Part shown: piece by piece, positions 12,216-24,100 of the stretch | Numbering within the stretch: position 1 is the first letter of the stretch | Layout of the letters: each line of letters starts with the position of its first letter | Origin: Ornithodoros turicata | Taxonomy: Eukaryota; Arthropoda; Arachnida; Ixodida; Argasidae | NCBI RefSeq assembly: GCF_037126465.1 | Contig: NC_088206.1 | Span: 50,448,841-50,512,840, forward strand | Reading direction: 5' to 3' | Length of the DNA stretch: 64,000 nt | Made by a program: the position numbers and the translations under genes | Notes under the pieces: generated by a model | The model's input: only the letters and a program-made list of their open reading frames with translations | Databases searched by the model: none | What the model was told of the DNA's origin: nothing

Positions 12216-12581
12216 TGCCACGTATCGTCTTTGGGGCGACCACACGCAACAACAACAACAGGCAACGAGGCGTCGAACGACGGGCTGGGGCTCGCGACAC
12301 GTCGCGCTACATGGCAGGCGATCCTTCTTGAAGCATCTGCTCCTTCGCTCACATCAATCTCAAGGACGGACCGACGACCTTGGAGAGGCTTCTGTATTTC
12401 TCCCTCTCCACCGACGCGTGCTTTCTACAATGTTCGCCGCTGAGCATAAAAGCTTGTGAGCTCCCAGTCGGATCATTATTCTTTAAGAGCTATTCCTCTG
12501 ATATTAATCAGCTAAGTCGCTTAATAAAGCGTTCGCCGATTATTCGCCGCCTCGCTCGTCTGTTTTCATCCGTGACAATAT
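12212..12581 (-). mobile_element. Solo LTR (12216-12577), 4-bp TSD
   Basis: On the minus strand a 362-bp unit begins TGTCACGG and ends CGTGGCA (TG...CA), flanked by atat at 12212-12215 and 12578-12581. It contains a GC-rich body and a TTTATTAAGC patch. It sits inside the LINE esterase frame and its removal leaves the frame unbroken, which fixes the boundaries well. TG/CA ends with a short target duplication fit an LTR retrotransposon of Gypsy or similar type; the exact family is not determined. Confidence 0.65.
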
Positions 12582-13013
12582 GGTAATTATTCAAGAAGAG
12601 CATGCGGGGCGCTGAGTGGCACACTGTTTGCATGTTTTTGCATGTTTGCTGTCGAATTTTGGCTTGCACTTCCTGTCCTCTTTCTTTCGTAAATGGAATG
12701 AAACAAATTCCTATGGTCCCGTTTGGGTGTTCTTCCAGCCACTGGTTCCCCTTATCTGTCAACGCTGATGTTATTTGCTCTGGTTCCTGGCCACTCAGTA
12801 CGTCATTTGGTCTTGCCATGATGATTACAAAGTTCTCTTCACCTTCGTTCTGCGGCACCTTGGACATTTCGTCGAGGATTTCGCTAGTTTTCGCTCCTGG
12901 TATTCGAATTATGCTCACACGTCTGTCCCTACCTATCTCTCTGAGTAGTGGCCTCTTAACTCTCATCGCAGGGGTAGTACGCATGATGGCATGATCTCGA
13001 GCGTATTATTGTT
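12582..13013 (-). pseudogene. CR1-like LINE ORF1, esterase middle part
   Basis: Encodes GRDRRVSIIRIPGAKTSEI and FVIIMARPNDVL, corresponding to the middle of the SGNH esterase of CR1-type ORF1. The usual G-x-N-D block reads RPND, so the glycine is lost. The upstream end is cut by the hAT insertion at 13022. Role in the parent element: ORF1 protein accompanying LINE RNA. This copy is defective. Confidence 0.6.
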
Positions 13014-13865
13014 CCGCTAAGCATAGGCGCCGACTGCGGGGGGGCGCGGGGGCCCTTGCCCCCCCCGGAACATGAACTAGGGGGGGCGCCGCCTCCCCCG
13101 GGAAGTCCCGCTAAGAGACTGACACCAAACTTTGGGGCTCGGCGCGCCCGGGTCAAAAGAGCGAAGAGGTACCAACCCAAAAATGCATCTTGCAATTTGT
13201 ATAATATGTATCCGCCCACCATACTCATTATCACAGTAGGTGAGGCGAAGAAACACAGAGGATGACACAACACATAGCCTGAATTTCGCCCAAAGCAATC
13301 AGATCAATGAAACGAAGCAGTCAAAAAGTACCAGCAGCTGCCAGTGAGGTGTAACGGTAACGCATATTCGTTGGGAGCGGGTTCAACTCCCGCTGCTCCA
13401 TTTCATTGACCATATTGCGCGCATTTCGGGTCAAACACGGAGGATTCAATACGTTTTGTTCTTTTTGCACTCAGTTTTCAAAGGCCTTCAGTTGTTCACA
13501 TGTTCACTGTTTACGTTCTCTCTGTTTTTTCGTTTGTTTTGCTTTTTCTGTTCTTCCTTCCTATTATTTCTATACCAGTTCTGCATATACATCATAGGAT
13601 CCCGCAAGGGTGTGTGATTCTTGAGCCTTAGTTTTGTGTTCTTCATTTCTCTTTCCGTTTCTTTCATTCTTTTTGTTTTCTTATTGTCTTTGCCTTTTTT
13701 GACTTCCTCCTTTCACTTTTTTTTGGAATAACAAGCCGACATCCATCTGGCTTACCTTTCCATTCTTTTCTTAATAAACATAACCCCCCCCCGCCAGAGT
13801 ACTTATTTCGCGGTGCGCCCTTGTCCCCTCCGGGAAAATGAGAACTCTCCGCCTCTGCCGCTAAG
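13014..13865. mobile_element. hAT-like element, family 1 copy 1 (13022-13857), 8-bp TSD
   Basis: 836 bp, ends CATAGGCGCCGA and (reverse) CAGAGGCGGAGA, flanked by ccgctaag at 13014-13021 and 13858-13865. It is collinear along its full length with 16129-17003. It starts with G/C runs and gggggcgccgcc, carries a tRNA-like T-arm in the middle and pyrimidine-rich DNA on the right. No transposase frame. Confidence 0.9.
13333..13397 (+). repeat. tRNA-like segment inside hAT copy 1
   Basis: AGCAGC ... GCTGCT could pair as an acceptor stem. The T-arm gcggg-ttcaact-cccgc is perfect and includes a box B-like ggttcaactcc at 13380-13390. Copy 1 lacks about 12 bases of the middle found in copy 2 (16457-16532). 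The D-arm and anticodon arm are poor. Not a functional tRNA gene. Confidence 0.4.
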
Positions 13866-14893
13866 TCTGTAGCTATTAGAGGGCTTGTACTGCCGTTCCC
13901 AATTCATGCTGTCGTTCTAGCAGCCCGTCTGAGAAAGATCACGTAAGGGGAAGTGTTTCTGCCAACCCCCAGACCAGTCAGGCTCGTTTGAGATGTCAAG
14001 GAGTGAGGACGCGGCCCTGGATCTAAAGCCAAAATCGCTCTTCGCCATCAGGAGTTTTGCCGTGTCAGGTGTGTAATCAATATAACTGTGAAATAATATG
14101 TTCGACTGTGCCATGCATTGTCATTGTAGATTTCACTCCATTTGCGGGAAATCTGAACAACGACAGGGAGATGGAACGCAAGATGAAACCGTGAGCGACT
14201 GTATGGTTTGTGTAGCCGGTGTGTATATGTATGTCTTGAAACCTACTGCACATGGTTATGCTGTCAACGTATTTTCTGAAAAGATATTTCTTGCAGATTA
14301 GGCGTGTATGGCGCAACAGGCACCAGGAAGAAAGACGCAAGCATTCTGTTCAATGTGGTGGAGACTCATGCACGTCATTACAAGATTTGCAAATGCTTTG
14401 AGAAAGACAAGTTGGATCGGAAGTGAGAATCCATGTGCTTTTTTTTTTCATTGTTGTTCACTGTCCGATCATTGCGAATTTTGTACCCGCGTACGTGAGA
14501 CGAGCGCTCAGGTGTGTTGATGATGAATGGGGATGCTTTCAGAGGTACGTACTCGTGAGTGGTGAGTAAAGTGATTTCTTGCTGCTATCTACTGTTCCGC
14601 GTGGGTTTTTGCGGGTTCTCATCTTCCTCTGACATGAACGGCTTACTTAGCAGAACATTTCAGAAAACATGTAGACAGCGAGGAGGAGGGGCGATGAATA
14701 GCTTGCCGTTGCTGGCCACACAGCAGCATTTTCAAGATATTGCCATAACGATCATCAATGCAACTATTGTGTCACATCATCATCAAGGCAGCCCTCATAT
14801 CTTAGCATCAGCATCAGAGCGGCTCTAGTGTTAACGTCAGCCTGGACAGCTCTGTTAACATTAGTATCAGAGCAGCTCCATGTGTTAACATGA
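13866..14893. other. Inserted DNA within the broken LINE, unidentified
   Basis: No long frame. 14740-14893 has loosely repeated words (agcatcagagc, gtgttaacat). Confidence 0.4.
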
Positions 14894-15442
14894 GCATCAA
14901 GTAGGGTTGCCACCAGGCCGGTATTATACCGGCACGGCCGGTTACTTGCTCGCTCTGCCGGTTGCCGGTAGGAAGGTGATACCGGCAGCCTTTTGCCGGT
15001 ATTTGTGGCTCAAGACATTTCCCAGGGGCTTTTGCGAGGTTTTCGCTTCAACATTTCACTACAGCTTGAATAAATCTGGAGCACAGACCCAACTCCGCAA
15101 TCACCAGGCGTTTTCTTAGTTATTCATTATTATTATTATTACTATTCATTTGTTCGGAGGTTACAAGATCAGTGGTTGTGAAATGCTATTGGTGGTTGTG
15201 TCGAGCCAGGTAGAACTTAGGCCGTATACAGCCATGATGGGATCTCCTCCTGCAAAGAAGGGTTTGCGTGCATCGATGCGTTTTTCAAAGTAAATGGCAG
15301 TCCAATCCGGTTGCTCCAGTACAATCCAGTGTACCCTCATCCACTTTACCTTTCCCGCGAACCTTTCCCCTTTCCCTCTATATCACCTCCTCTCCCTCAG
15401 CCGGTATTTTTCACTACGAAAGGTGGCAACCCTAGCATCAAG
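14894..15442. mobile_element. hAT-like MITE, family 2 copy 1 (14902-15434), 8-bp TSD
   Basis: 533 bp, perfect ends TAGGGTTGCCACC / GGTGGCAACCCTA, flanked by gcatcaag at 14894-14901 and 15435-15442. The left side is rich in CCGG words (ggtattataccggc). It is homologous to 46712-47108 but carries about 136 bp more in the middle. Confidence 0.9.
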
Positions 15443-15985
15443 ACAGTGTCCCCCAATCACATAAAACCTGATATCACTCGTCAATAGGGCACACACCCAT
15501 AAACGTGTGTTTCCACGGCAGTGCCCCTGCTAGTACAATGTGGCTTAACCTTGTTCTCTACACAACATGTATATTTTTGTCTCCATTCTGCTAAAAATGC
15601 TTATAAACGGAGCATACGTATAAGCTCCTAGCTGCTTTGGTACTATTGTAGTTTCCTATCTTACTTTTAATTCATTCTAGTCGAGAGTATTTTTATGAAA
15701 AGTTGTTTCACGGTACACAGTCAGTACACCAATAAATTTTGAAGCTGAACCAGATATTTGCATCATGATATTGCTCAAAGTATATACACCTAGCATAATA
15801 TAAAAAACGCCCCAACAAGGTACCAGATCATGTCTCTGGAAGACATCCCAGTGACATGATATGAATGCTTGTTTTAATATCCATGGGATGTCCACTCTGA
15901 CATTATGGAGAGGATTGTGGACGTCCACAGGTAGTCCACATATCCTGGTAAGGATGTCTTGCAGTCATCCTAGGGACATTTATGG
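15443..15985. other. Unidentified inserted DNA
   Basis: AT-rich. 15870-15970 has several gatgtcc/ggacgtcc words. No gene. Confidence 0.4.
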
Positions 15986-16128
15986 TTAACTGGGCTGTTA
16001 CATTCGAGTCCTCTATTATGGTGACACACTTTTGGGTTGCCCCTGGGCGTCGATCTCTTTCCGCAGTGTTCTTTTCTCTCGCTTGACTGTTTGAGGCGAC
16101 GTCATTTGCCATGGATGGTTTCTGGGGG
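15986..16128 (-). pseudogene. CR1-like LINE ORF1, start of esterase domain
   Basis: Encodes PQKPSMANDVASNSQAREK and VTIIEDSNV. The latter is the block I of the SGNH esterase, normally GDSN; the glycine is replaced but the Ser is kept. Its frame joins exactly to 17012-17493 when the hAT copy and one target duplicate are ignored. The other side ends in unrelated DNA at about 15985. Confidence 0.6.
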
Positions 16129-17011
16129 CATAGGCGCCGGCTGCGGGGGGGGGGGGGGGGGGGGGCGCGGGGGCCCTTGCCCCCCCGGAACATGAACTAG
16201 GGGGGGCGCCGCCTCCCCCGGGAAGTCCCGCTAAGGGGCTGACACCAACCTTTGGGGCTCGGCGCGCCCGGGTCAAAAGAGCGCAGAGGCACCAACCCAA
16301 AAATGCATCTTGCAATTTATAAAATATGTATCCGCCCACCATACTCATTATCACAGTATAAGGTGAAGCGAAGAAACACAGAGGATGAAACAACACATAG
16401 CCTGAATTTCGCCCAAAGCAATCAGATCAATGAAACGAAGCAGTCGAAAAGGTACCAGCAGCTGCCAGTGAGGTGTAACGGCAGGATCTTCGGAACGCAT
16501 ATTCGTTGGGAGCGGGTTCAACTCCCGCTGCTCAGTTTCATTGACCATATTCATTATATTGCGCGCATTTCGGGTCAAACATCGAGGATTCAATACAGTT
16601 TGTTCCTTTTGCACTCAGTTTTCAAAGGCGTAATGCCTTCAGATGTGCACATGTTCACTGTTTACGTTCTCTCCGTTTTTTATTTTGTTTTGCTTTTTTC
16701 TGTTCTTCCTTCCTCTTCTATACCAGTTCTGCATACATCATAGGATCCCGCTAGAGTGTGTGATTCTTCAGCTTTAGTTTTGTGTTCTTCATTTTTCTTT
16801 TCCTTTTCATTCCTGTTTTTCGTTTTCTTATTTTCTTTGCCTCTTTTGACTTCCCCCTTTCACTTTTTTTTAATAACAAGCCGGCATCCATCTGGTTTAC
16901 CTTTCCCTTCTTTTTTTCTTACTAAACATATCCCCCCCGTCAGAGTACTTACTTCGCGGTGCGCCCTTGCCCCCTCCGGGAAAATGAAAACTCTCCGCCT
17001 CTGTCTGGGGG
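16121..17011. mobile_element. hAT-like element, family 1 copy 2 (16129-17003), 8-bp TSD
   Basis: 875 bp with ends CATAGGCGCCGG and (reverse) CAGAGGCGGAGA, flanked by tctggggg at 16121-16128 and 17004-17011. Closely similar to 13022-13857 in the same orientation; differences are mainly G-run length and short indels. It interrupts LINE ORF1 coding sequence. Confidence 0.9.
16457..16532 (+). repeat. tRNA-like segment inside hAT copy 2
   Basis: Longer version of the segment at 13333-13397: AGCAGC/GCTGCT pairing ends, a middle containing ggcaggatcttcgg, and the same perfect T-arm with box B-like ggttcaactcc at 16515-16525. Confidence 0.4.
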
Positions 17012-17493
17012 TGTTCACGTGGGGGGTTCACTCGATCCTTGGTCGCCGTGTTAGCTCTGCCTTCCGCCATTTGTTTTGCTGCTTGAAGCTCCCCGTTTTC
17101 TTTTTCGAGCGTCTCCACTCTATTGATTAAGGATTCGATTATCTCCGTTTTTGTCTCGCATTTTGCAGATTTTACGGTTTGCCTCTTGGGTTGCGCTCGA
17201 AGTTCGTCGTTTTGCAGCGTGGTGAGCTTTTCCGAAAGGGTCCCGAGTTGTGCTGTTAGGCTTTCTACTATTTTGCCGAGGGTCTGGTTTCTCTCTTCCA
17301 TACTCGTGAGGGTCTCGCGTTGGTCGCTCAATTTCTGGTCGTACCTCTGGAACTTCTTGCATATCTTGCATTCGAATCTGTCCGTTGACTCTTCAGCTTG
17401 TTTATAACTCTCGAAGTCTGTCTCCTCTATATACATCCAGCGCCTACACTCATCGCACTGTAGCATTCGCTGGTCCGCTTTTTCCCCCGGCAT
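17012..17493 (-). pseudogene. CR1-like LINE ORF1, N-terminal zinc finger and coiled coil
   Basis: Starts MPGEKADQRMLQCDECRRWM. Residues C13-x2-C16-x2-W19 and C42-x2-C45 form a PHD-like zinc-binding region. Residues ~50-140 are heptad-rich (LSEKLTTLQNDEL, VETLEKENGELQAAK), a coiled coil. PHD-like finger, coiled coil and SGNH esterase in this order is the known ORF1 layout of CR1-type LINEs. The frame is open up to the hAT insertion at 17011. The 300 bp upstream (17494-17800) may be the element's 5' UTR. No ORF2 (endonuclease/RT) was found downstream. Confidence 0.65.
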
Positions 17494-17799
17494 TTTCGGT
17501 GCGGTAAGAGTGAAATTTCACTAACCTTTTGAAAGTCGCGCCGCGATGCCGCGATCCTCCGTCCGCACCGTGGCACCGTGTTCCGCACCGTGCGTCTTTG
17601 CCGCTGGGGGGCTTGCCGACTTGGCTTGCTTGGCTCTTCGCTAGCTATAGAAGTGGGGAAGTGGTCTGCTCACGCTGCTCACGCCTCGCCTCGCGAACCA
17701 TGCCGCGAACAGACTTGCGGACACGCTTGCGGATGGCGATTTAGCTAAATATTCCAGCGACACGTCGGATCATCCGTGATGCACTGCTAACGTACCATG

Positions 17800-18021
17800 A
17801 AGACCTCGCATAGAACACCCAACATCACACCACCACCATAGCTAAATATTCTCTTCAAGAAAGCTGTGTATCTTGTTGGACGTCCGTCGATGGGCACCGG
17901 TGAGGGAACGTTTTAGTAACACCTGCGAATGATGTCATGTGCATGTTCGGTGCAAAAAGTGGGGGCGTCTGTACAATATTGTTCCATGCTCCGCTCTGTT
18001 ACTCAGGTTCCCAATTAACAA
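17800..18021. other. Upstream region of the MULE gene
   Basis: No TATA box or other promoter element that I can defend; possible 3' splice site just before the start codon. Confidence 0.3.
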
Positions 18022-18166
18022 ATGGCAACAAATTCGGCTCACATAGCGTACAGGTGCAACAAGTGCCAGTCAACATTTTCTCAGCTGCACCCTCTCAGGC
18101 AGCATCATGTGGATGTACATAACTTCCAAGTGAACTATGAAACTCACGAGTTCAATTCTGAAGCTG
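18022..18166 (+). CDS. MULE gene exon 1: C2H2 zinc finger
   Basis: Encodes residues 1-48 with the finger CNKCQSTF...LRQHHVDVH. The donor GTAAGT follows directly at 18167; intron 1 is only 131 bp. A possible acceptor (tactcag) sits 16 bp before the ATG, so an upstream untranslated exon is possible. Confidence 0.7.
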
Positions 18167-21100
18167 GTAAGTATATACGTCTCATGCTCTGTTGCACACA
18201 CCTACCATTTGCACGTATCTTGTCGCACATGGTTTAGTATTATGAATGGCATAATTGTGTTGAAATTGAGTACATTGCTTAATTTTACTGCTTTCAGATT
18301 TTCATGCCTGGAAAGAAGAAATGCAAAAGGCAACCAGGAGCCACTTTATTAAACGCACAGGAAAAAAAAGATTGAAAGATGGAGGTTCAAAGTGTTACTA
18401 TATTTGTAACCGATCAGGAGCCTTTATAGAGAAGACACAGCACCGGAAAAGATCCATAAAATCACAAGGGTCAGTCAAGTGTGGGTCAACCTGCCTTGCA
18501 GATATGTCTGCAATATTCCAAAATGGCAAGGTCTCAGTTGTCTTTCAAGCTTCCCATTATGGACATGACTTTGAGCTGTGTCATACCCTACTGACAAAAA
18601 CAGGGAAAGATGCAATAATAGCTGGTAAGTAACAGGTTATTACTTTGGAATGAAGTCACTGCAGATCCCTGTAAAACACTATGTTATACTGGAAGGTCTT
18701 TCTTTTTTACCTTAAACAAACTATTTTCTTATATCAGGAAAACTACATGACGATGTTGCACCCAGTGTTGCGTTTGACGGTATCCGGGGCATGCTGGACG
18801 ACACATTTCAAACGATTCACCTCACCGCAAGGCAGGCCCTGCACAACATCATGACGGACTACAATATATGTTATGATGAGAGGAAGCACGAAGACGATCA
18901 CCATAGTGTTGCCCTGTGGGTCAGTTCTATGAGATCGCAAACAAACAATCCAGTGCTTTTCTTCAAGCAGCAAGGCGAGAAGGATGACCCTACTGTCTTT
19001 CAACGAGGAAACACCGACTTGTTGCAAGATGAGGATTTCTTGTTAGTGCTCATGACAGGTGTGCAAAAACAAATGTCAAGGCATTTGGGCACTGAGAAAG
19101 TGTGCGTAGATTCTACACACGGCACCACAGGTGGGTCATTCTATGTATACTGCCACTTCATGCATTTTGCTTAAAGGTTCAGGTGAAAAGGTTTACAGTA
19201 ATGCATGCTCTCCTGCACTATGACTTTTAAAGTAGCACAGAAGCCATTTTTAACATCCTGTTTTCTTCCTATAAAACTGTTAAGTAGGCCAGTAAGATGC
19301 ACCATGCGAAGTAATTCACACCACAGAGTCATAATTATCCCAGAAATTTAATGTAAAATGCGCCGCAAATAGCGGCCGTGCGCAACCAGAGAAGAGCAGT
19401 ACCAGCCTGTGATCAGCCTGGAACCTCGCGCGGGCGGTATAAGGAGGACGCTCGCTGATTGGTCTAGAGAAATGTTGTCTGCTACTCCGCTGTCGTCTGC
19501 TATTCGGCTGTTCCGGGTTCTGAAAAAGCCTTTTTCCTGGCTCGGTAATGATTCATCCGCTCCTTCTATTCCAAATTCTCCGGGAGAACTGGCAAAACTG
19601 GTTTACGGTGGCAAAGGGACAAGGCGCTGACCTCCACTGACCGGCGAACCAGAACGAGTTCTCCTTATAATGTCATCGGTGATGTGGCATCATACCTTCT
19701 CATCCTCATTATACCTGGAGTGGTGAGCTATGGGTGAACGCGCAGGGCCATGTTTATGTGAGTTTTTTTCTGGGAAACAAATTGCACACATCAAAACCCT
19801 TTGCGCTATTCGGTGAAATGACACACACGCTTTCATCAGACGCCTTAATCTGAAATTTTTTTCGATGGCACTCTGTACTCCTTTAAAGTGAAGACCATAT
19901 CCTACATTTTGAGCTTTGTTTGGAAGCTGTTACAGCATGTAAATATATTTAAGTGTGGGTATGTACCTGGACACATAGGTGGCACTTTGTATGACTCCTA
20001 TAAAGAGCTCCGATTTGAGAAATTCATGTCTTATAGAAAAAAGAATGCGGTTAACATGCTGCCAACATTACAAGTACAACTTGTCACTCGCTGCAGTCTG
20101 CATTTTATGTTCCGCTTTTATTCTATATGCTTTATTCCTGTCCTGTACTGAGTACTCTCCTGCAATATGACAAAACATTCACAAAACTTCCAGTTGATTG
20201 CTGCCTACTTTCAGAATTTGTTATTACATATTTCTCTGTGTTCCATCAACTGATGGTGCATGGGAACCTTAGGTTTCTTTAAGCATCGGAAAAAGACTGC
20301 CCTGTCTGTGTGCATTGTCTCGTTGTGACAGTTTATTATTATTACATGTTGTAACAGCTTTATGTATCCCTTTTAAAGAAAGCTTTCGATCTTGCAGGAA
20401 GGTACTCATGATTTCTTCTTCTGCTCTTGTTCAAGGAAGGGTAACAGTAATGGTAACGGAAACAGAAACGGTATATTACCGAAATTGGAGATGGTAACGA
20501 TAATGGAAACGCATATCACTGTGCTCCATTACCGGAAATAGAAACGGAAACGAAAAATTATCATCCGGTATTGAATTCGGGTAATGGCTATTACTGTTGT
20601 GCAATGACATTTCAGTGGCTTTTAATTTTATTTTTGTATTTTGATGACATTCCCTATAATACTCTAAATACTACACGACAGCATGGAAACAAAGCGCAAT
20701 GTTGGATATCGACTGTGCATTACTCGCTTACCGACTCGTGACATTACCTGTATGGCATCGAGACATTAGACTTAAACAACATAGATTCCACGCACTCTAC
20801 TCCACCATAGCACGAGGATGACAGCATATGATTTTTATTATTTTTATTTTTTACTTTCTTCTTTTCACCGTGGCAATGGCAGTATTGTTTACGACTGAGA
20901 GTGTCCGCCTATGAATGCGACATTGGATGAAGGTTACGCCCATCCTGGGTTGCTGGACTCAGAGTGACTGGAGACAGAAGACTAACTGAAGACATGTTCC
21001 TACACTTCTTTAGAAATTCTTTGTAAAAAGTTCTTTGCAAGATGTGCGCATCCCAATGACGTAAATTTACTTGTGTAGTGTCTACGTGTGACACCGAAGC

Positions 21101-24100
21101 AAAACATGGTGCTGACAGAGCCGGACAGGCTGCCCTCCCGCAGTTTTGCGTCGGCTGTTCCATTACCAGAAACAGTAACGGAACGGAACGGAAACGAAAT
21201 TGAATGCTGGTATCAGAAACAGATAACGGAATCGAAAATCTAGCAGTAACGAAAATGGAAACGGTAACGAAATTACGTCCGTTATCCTTCCCTCCTCTTG
21301 TTCGGTTATTCGTTTCGAGTGTTTTTTTTTTTTTTTTCGTTTTTTGTTTGTTAAGCTATTGTATGTTGGGTCCCTACATGGCAGTTTGGCAGTGGAATTT
21401 GTAATGCTTTACTGCAAATCCTTGACAGTATGACAAGGGTAAATTTTGTCTCTAGTTTGTGATTCGTCTTCGTTGATCTTCGTAGAAACCAACATTGCAC
21501 TGCAGCAACTCGTATGCCAGCACGCGGCGACAACTGGCATGTGCGTTTGACCAAAAACGATAAGAAAAACCTAGGGCTTTGTCGAACATGCAGAGACTTG
21601 CCGTTGTCGGTGCTCAGTCGCTTTCATGGCGAACGGGCAACTGAAATGCGCGGGTTATTTCTACTCAGTACTGTCCAAATAGGTGAGAGACTGCACTGTC
21701 ACCAAATAAACCCAGTAGCAAGGTGCACACTTTTTATTTTTGTTTTTACTGGTGACAGGTCAACAGGTGGTATTGTTCTCCCAAACTGCAGCGGATGTCT
21801 TTTCTAACATCAGTTGGCAATGCATGTATAAAGCCTCAGAGAGCTCAAAGCCACTGTGTGTATTCTAGTGAATGATTTATCCTGGGAACGGTACACCCTT
21901 CTGTGTGGTAAAAAAAAGAAGAAAAACCAATGTTTACGTTTACATGCACTAACAATTTCTAAGGCGATGATGAGCTCTGCATGAATGAAAGATCTTTCTT
22001 TTTTCAGTATTATGTGCTCTGGTCACCCATATTTTTCATTTCATTCCACTCAATTAGCTAATTAGGCACGTAGCTATAACTGCCACTAAAAACAAACAAC
22101 AAAAAACATGAAGGACAACACACATGGATGGCACACTAATAACATTTTGTTGACAGTACAATGCTTTTACACTTTGAAACCCTACAAAAATACACTTTCC
22201 TGCATTGACAGGCCAATCGATGTGTTGCTGATGCTCAGTTCCCCTCCTTCCAAAATAAGATGAGCCTCCCATAATTGGCTATAATTTGTAATATACATAG
22301 TCCTAACATGTCTGCATAATTGACTAGTGAACAGTCTAATTATTTATACTAGGGTTGAGGTCTAGATTAGTAAGCTGTAGGGTGTTTTGAGAAACACCCA
22401 GCCTAAGTCTTTCCAGCAATCATATCACATGGACTTTTTCTGAAAGAAAAAAAAAAAACTGAGATGTACAAAACACAAAGTGGTACTGGTTGACACCACA
22501 GAACTTGGACAGAACAGTTGCTTCAGGGCGCTAACACAGAGTTTAAAAAATAACTCTGCTGAACAGTGTTGTAATACCGTAATAATTGGACAGTTAGCAA
22601 ACTCTTTATACAGTCGAGCCACGTTTATCGGGACGGCTCCGTTTCCTGTGGAAATGTCCGGATAGCGGGGGAACTGGATAAGTGAAACACGAAAATCCAG
22701 AGTGATCCTAAAAGGACATCTTTATTGACCATTACGCAGAAAACTATCCATTGTCATCTGTTTCATTCTAATACACGCATCCAGTTCTTGCTAATGGCAT
22801 TTACTTGCGAAATATTGTTCTGTTGCTCGAAAAATAATAGCACTGTTCTCAGTGCCGCCAGCGCATTTTCTACCGTCACAGCCGGTGCATCCACACTTTC
22901 ATCGTCAGATTCTTCTTGAACACTATCGGAAGCAACGACACTGACGATATCGTCATCTGTGATTGCAGCGCAGGTCTGCTCGTTGCGGACCTTCTCAGTT
23001 TAAAATGACAAGACTGCTCAGTGGTTTACTTTTGTGTAACGTGCAAAGTCGGAAAGGGAGAAAATTCTTCCTAGCAACACCGTCTTTGTGTCAGTAAAAA
23101 GGAGGCCACGACCAGGGTTCTCGACCTTGCTTGACTAGGTGTGGGCCAAATGTCATTCCTGGACAATGACCGGATAACTGAAGCCGATTGTTGGGTATTA
23201 GTCACTTCTGTTCCCTGGAATTCTCGTCCGAGTCCGGAAGATGCAGTCCGGATAAACAAGGGCGAAACACATGCGGAGAAATCCGTCCCCATGCTTTTTT
23301 GTCAGGATAGCGCAGGATCCAGATAAATGAAGTCCGGATAAACGCGGGTCGACTGTAGCTATATGTAACATATAATTATTTAATTAAATAAAACAAAAAT
23401 ATATTTCACCGTCACGCCAGCTCGCTTGCCTTCTTTTGTTATGTTCATAAAAAAATATCTGTGGCTGGGGCACAGAACTGTTATCAACGTTCAACTACTG
23501 TATTTTCCGGTGTATAACGGGCGTTATACACGTAAATATTTTCCTGCTGAGTTCTTTCTCAGGTCGGTGATGTACAAATTCTAGCCGCTTCCAGGGTGTG
23601 CTGTGACTTTCTCCCAGATCTCTTAGGGTCAGTTGACAAAACCGGCAAAATGGCACCGGACTTCATAAAAAGATATCTGATCTCTGATATCTTTTCAGAT
23701 GGCTGGCATGATTGAGAAAGGACGCGAAACCGAAAGCGGAGAGGTGACTGAAGTATACTGTATGACACCGATTCTGTTGCATTGGAGTTTACGGCTTTGA
23801 CTAAATGTGCTTCAAATAATGCATATGCAGATATGATACACCACCTTGGTTTATCGTGTACACTGGTGGCAGCGCAGAAGCTTGTAGCAACATTGCGGTG
23901 CGCGTTATACATGGAACTTTTTTAAAATTCGGCCCGCTTTTAGGAGTGTGCATTATACACCGGAAAATACAGTACTGTAATTGATGTACAATACTCGGTC
24001 ATTATTAAATTATTTGTGCACATCGGTACACCTTTTATGTTCAACTTGGCTTCTATTATGCCTCATGCTATTGTTGGCTATGGTTTCCATGCCTATGAGT

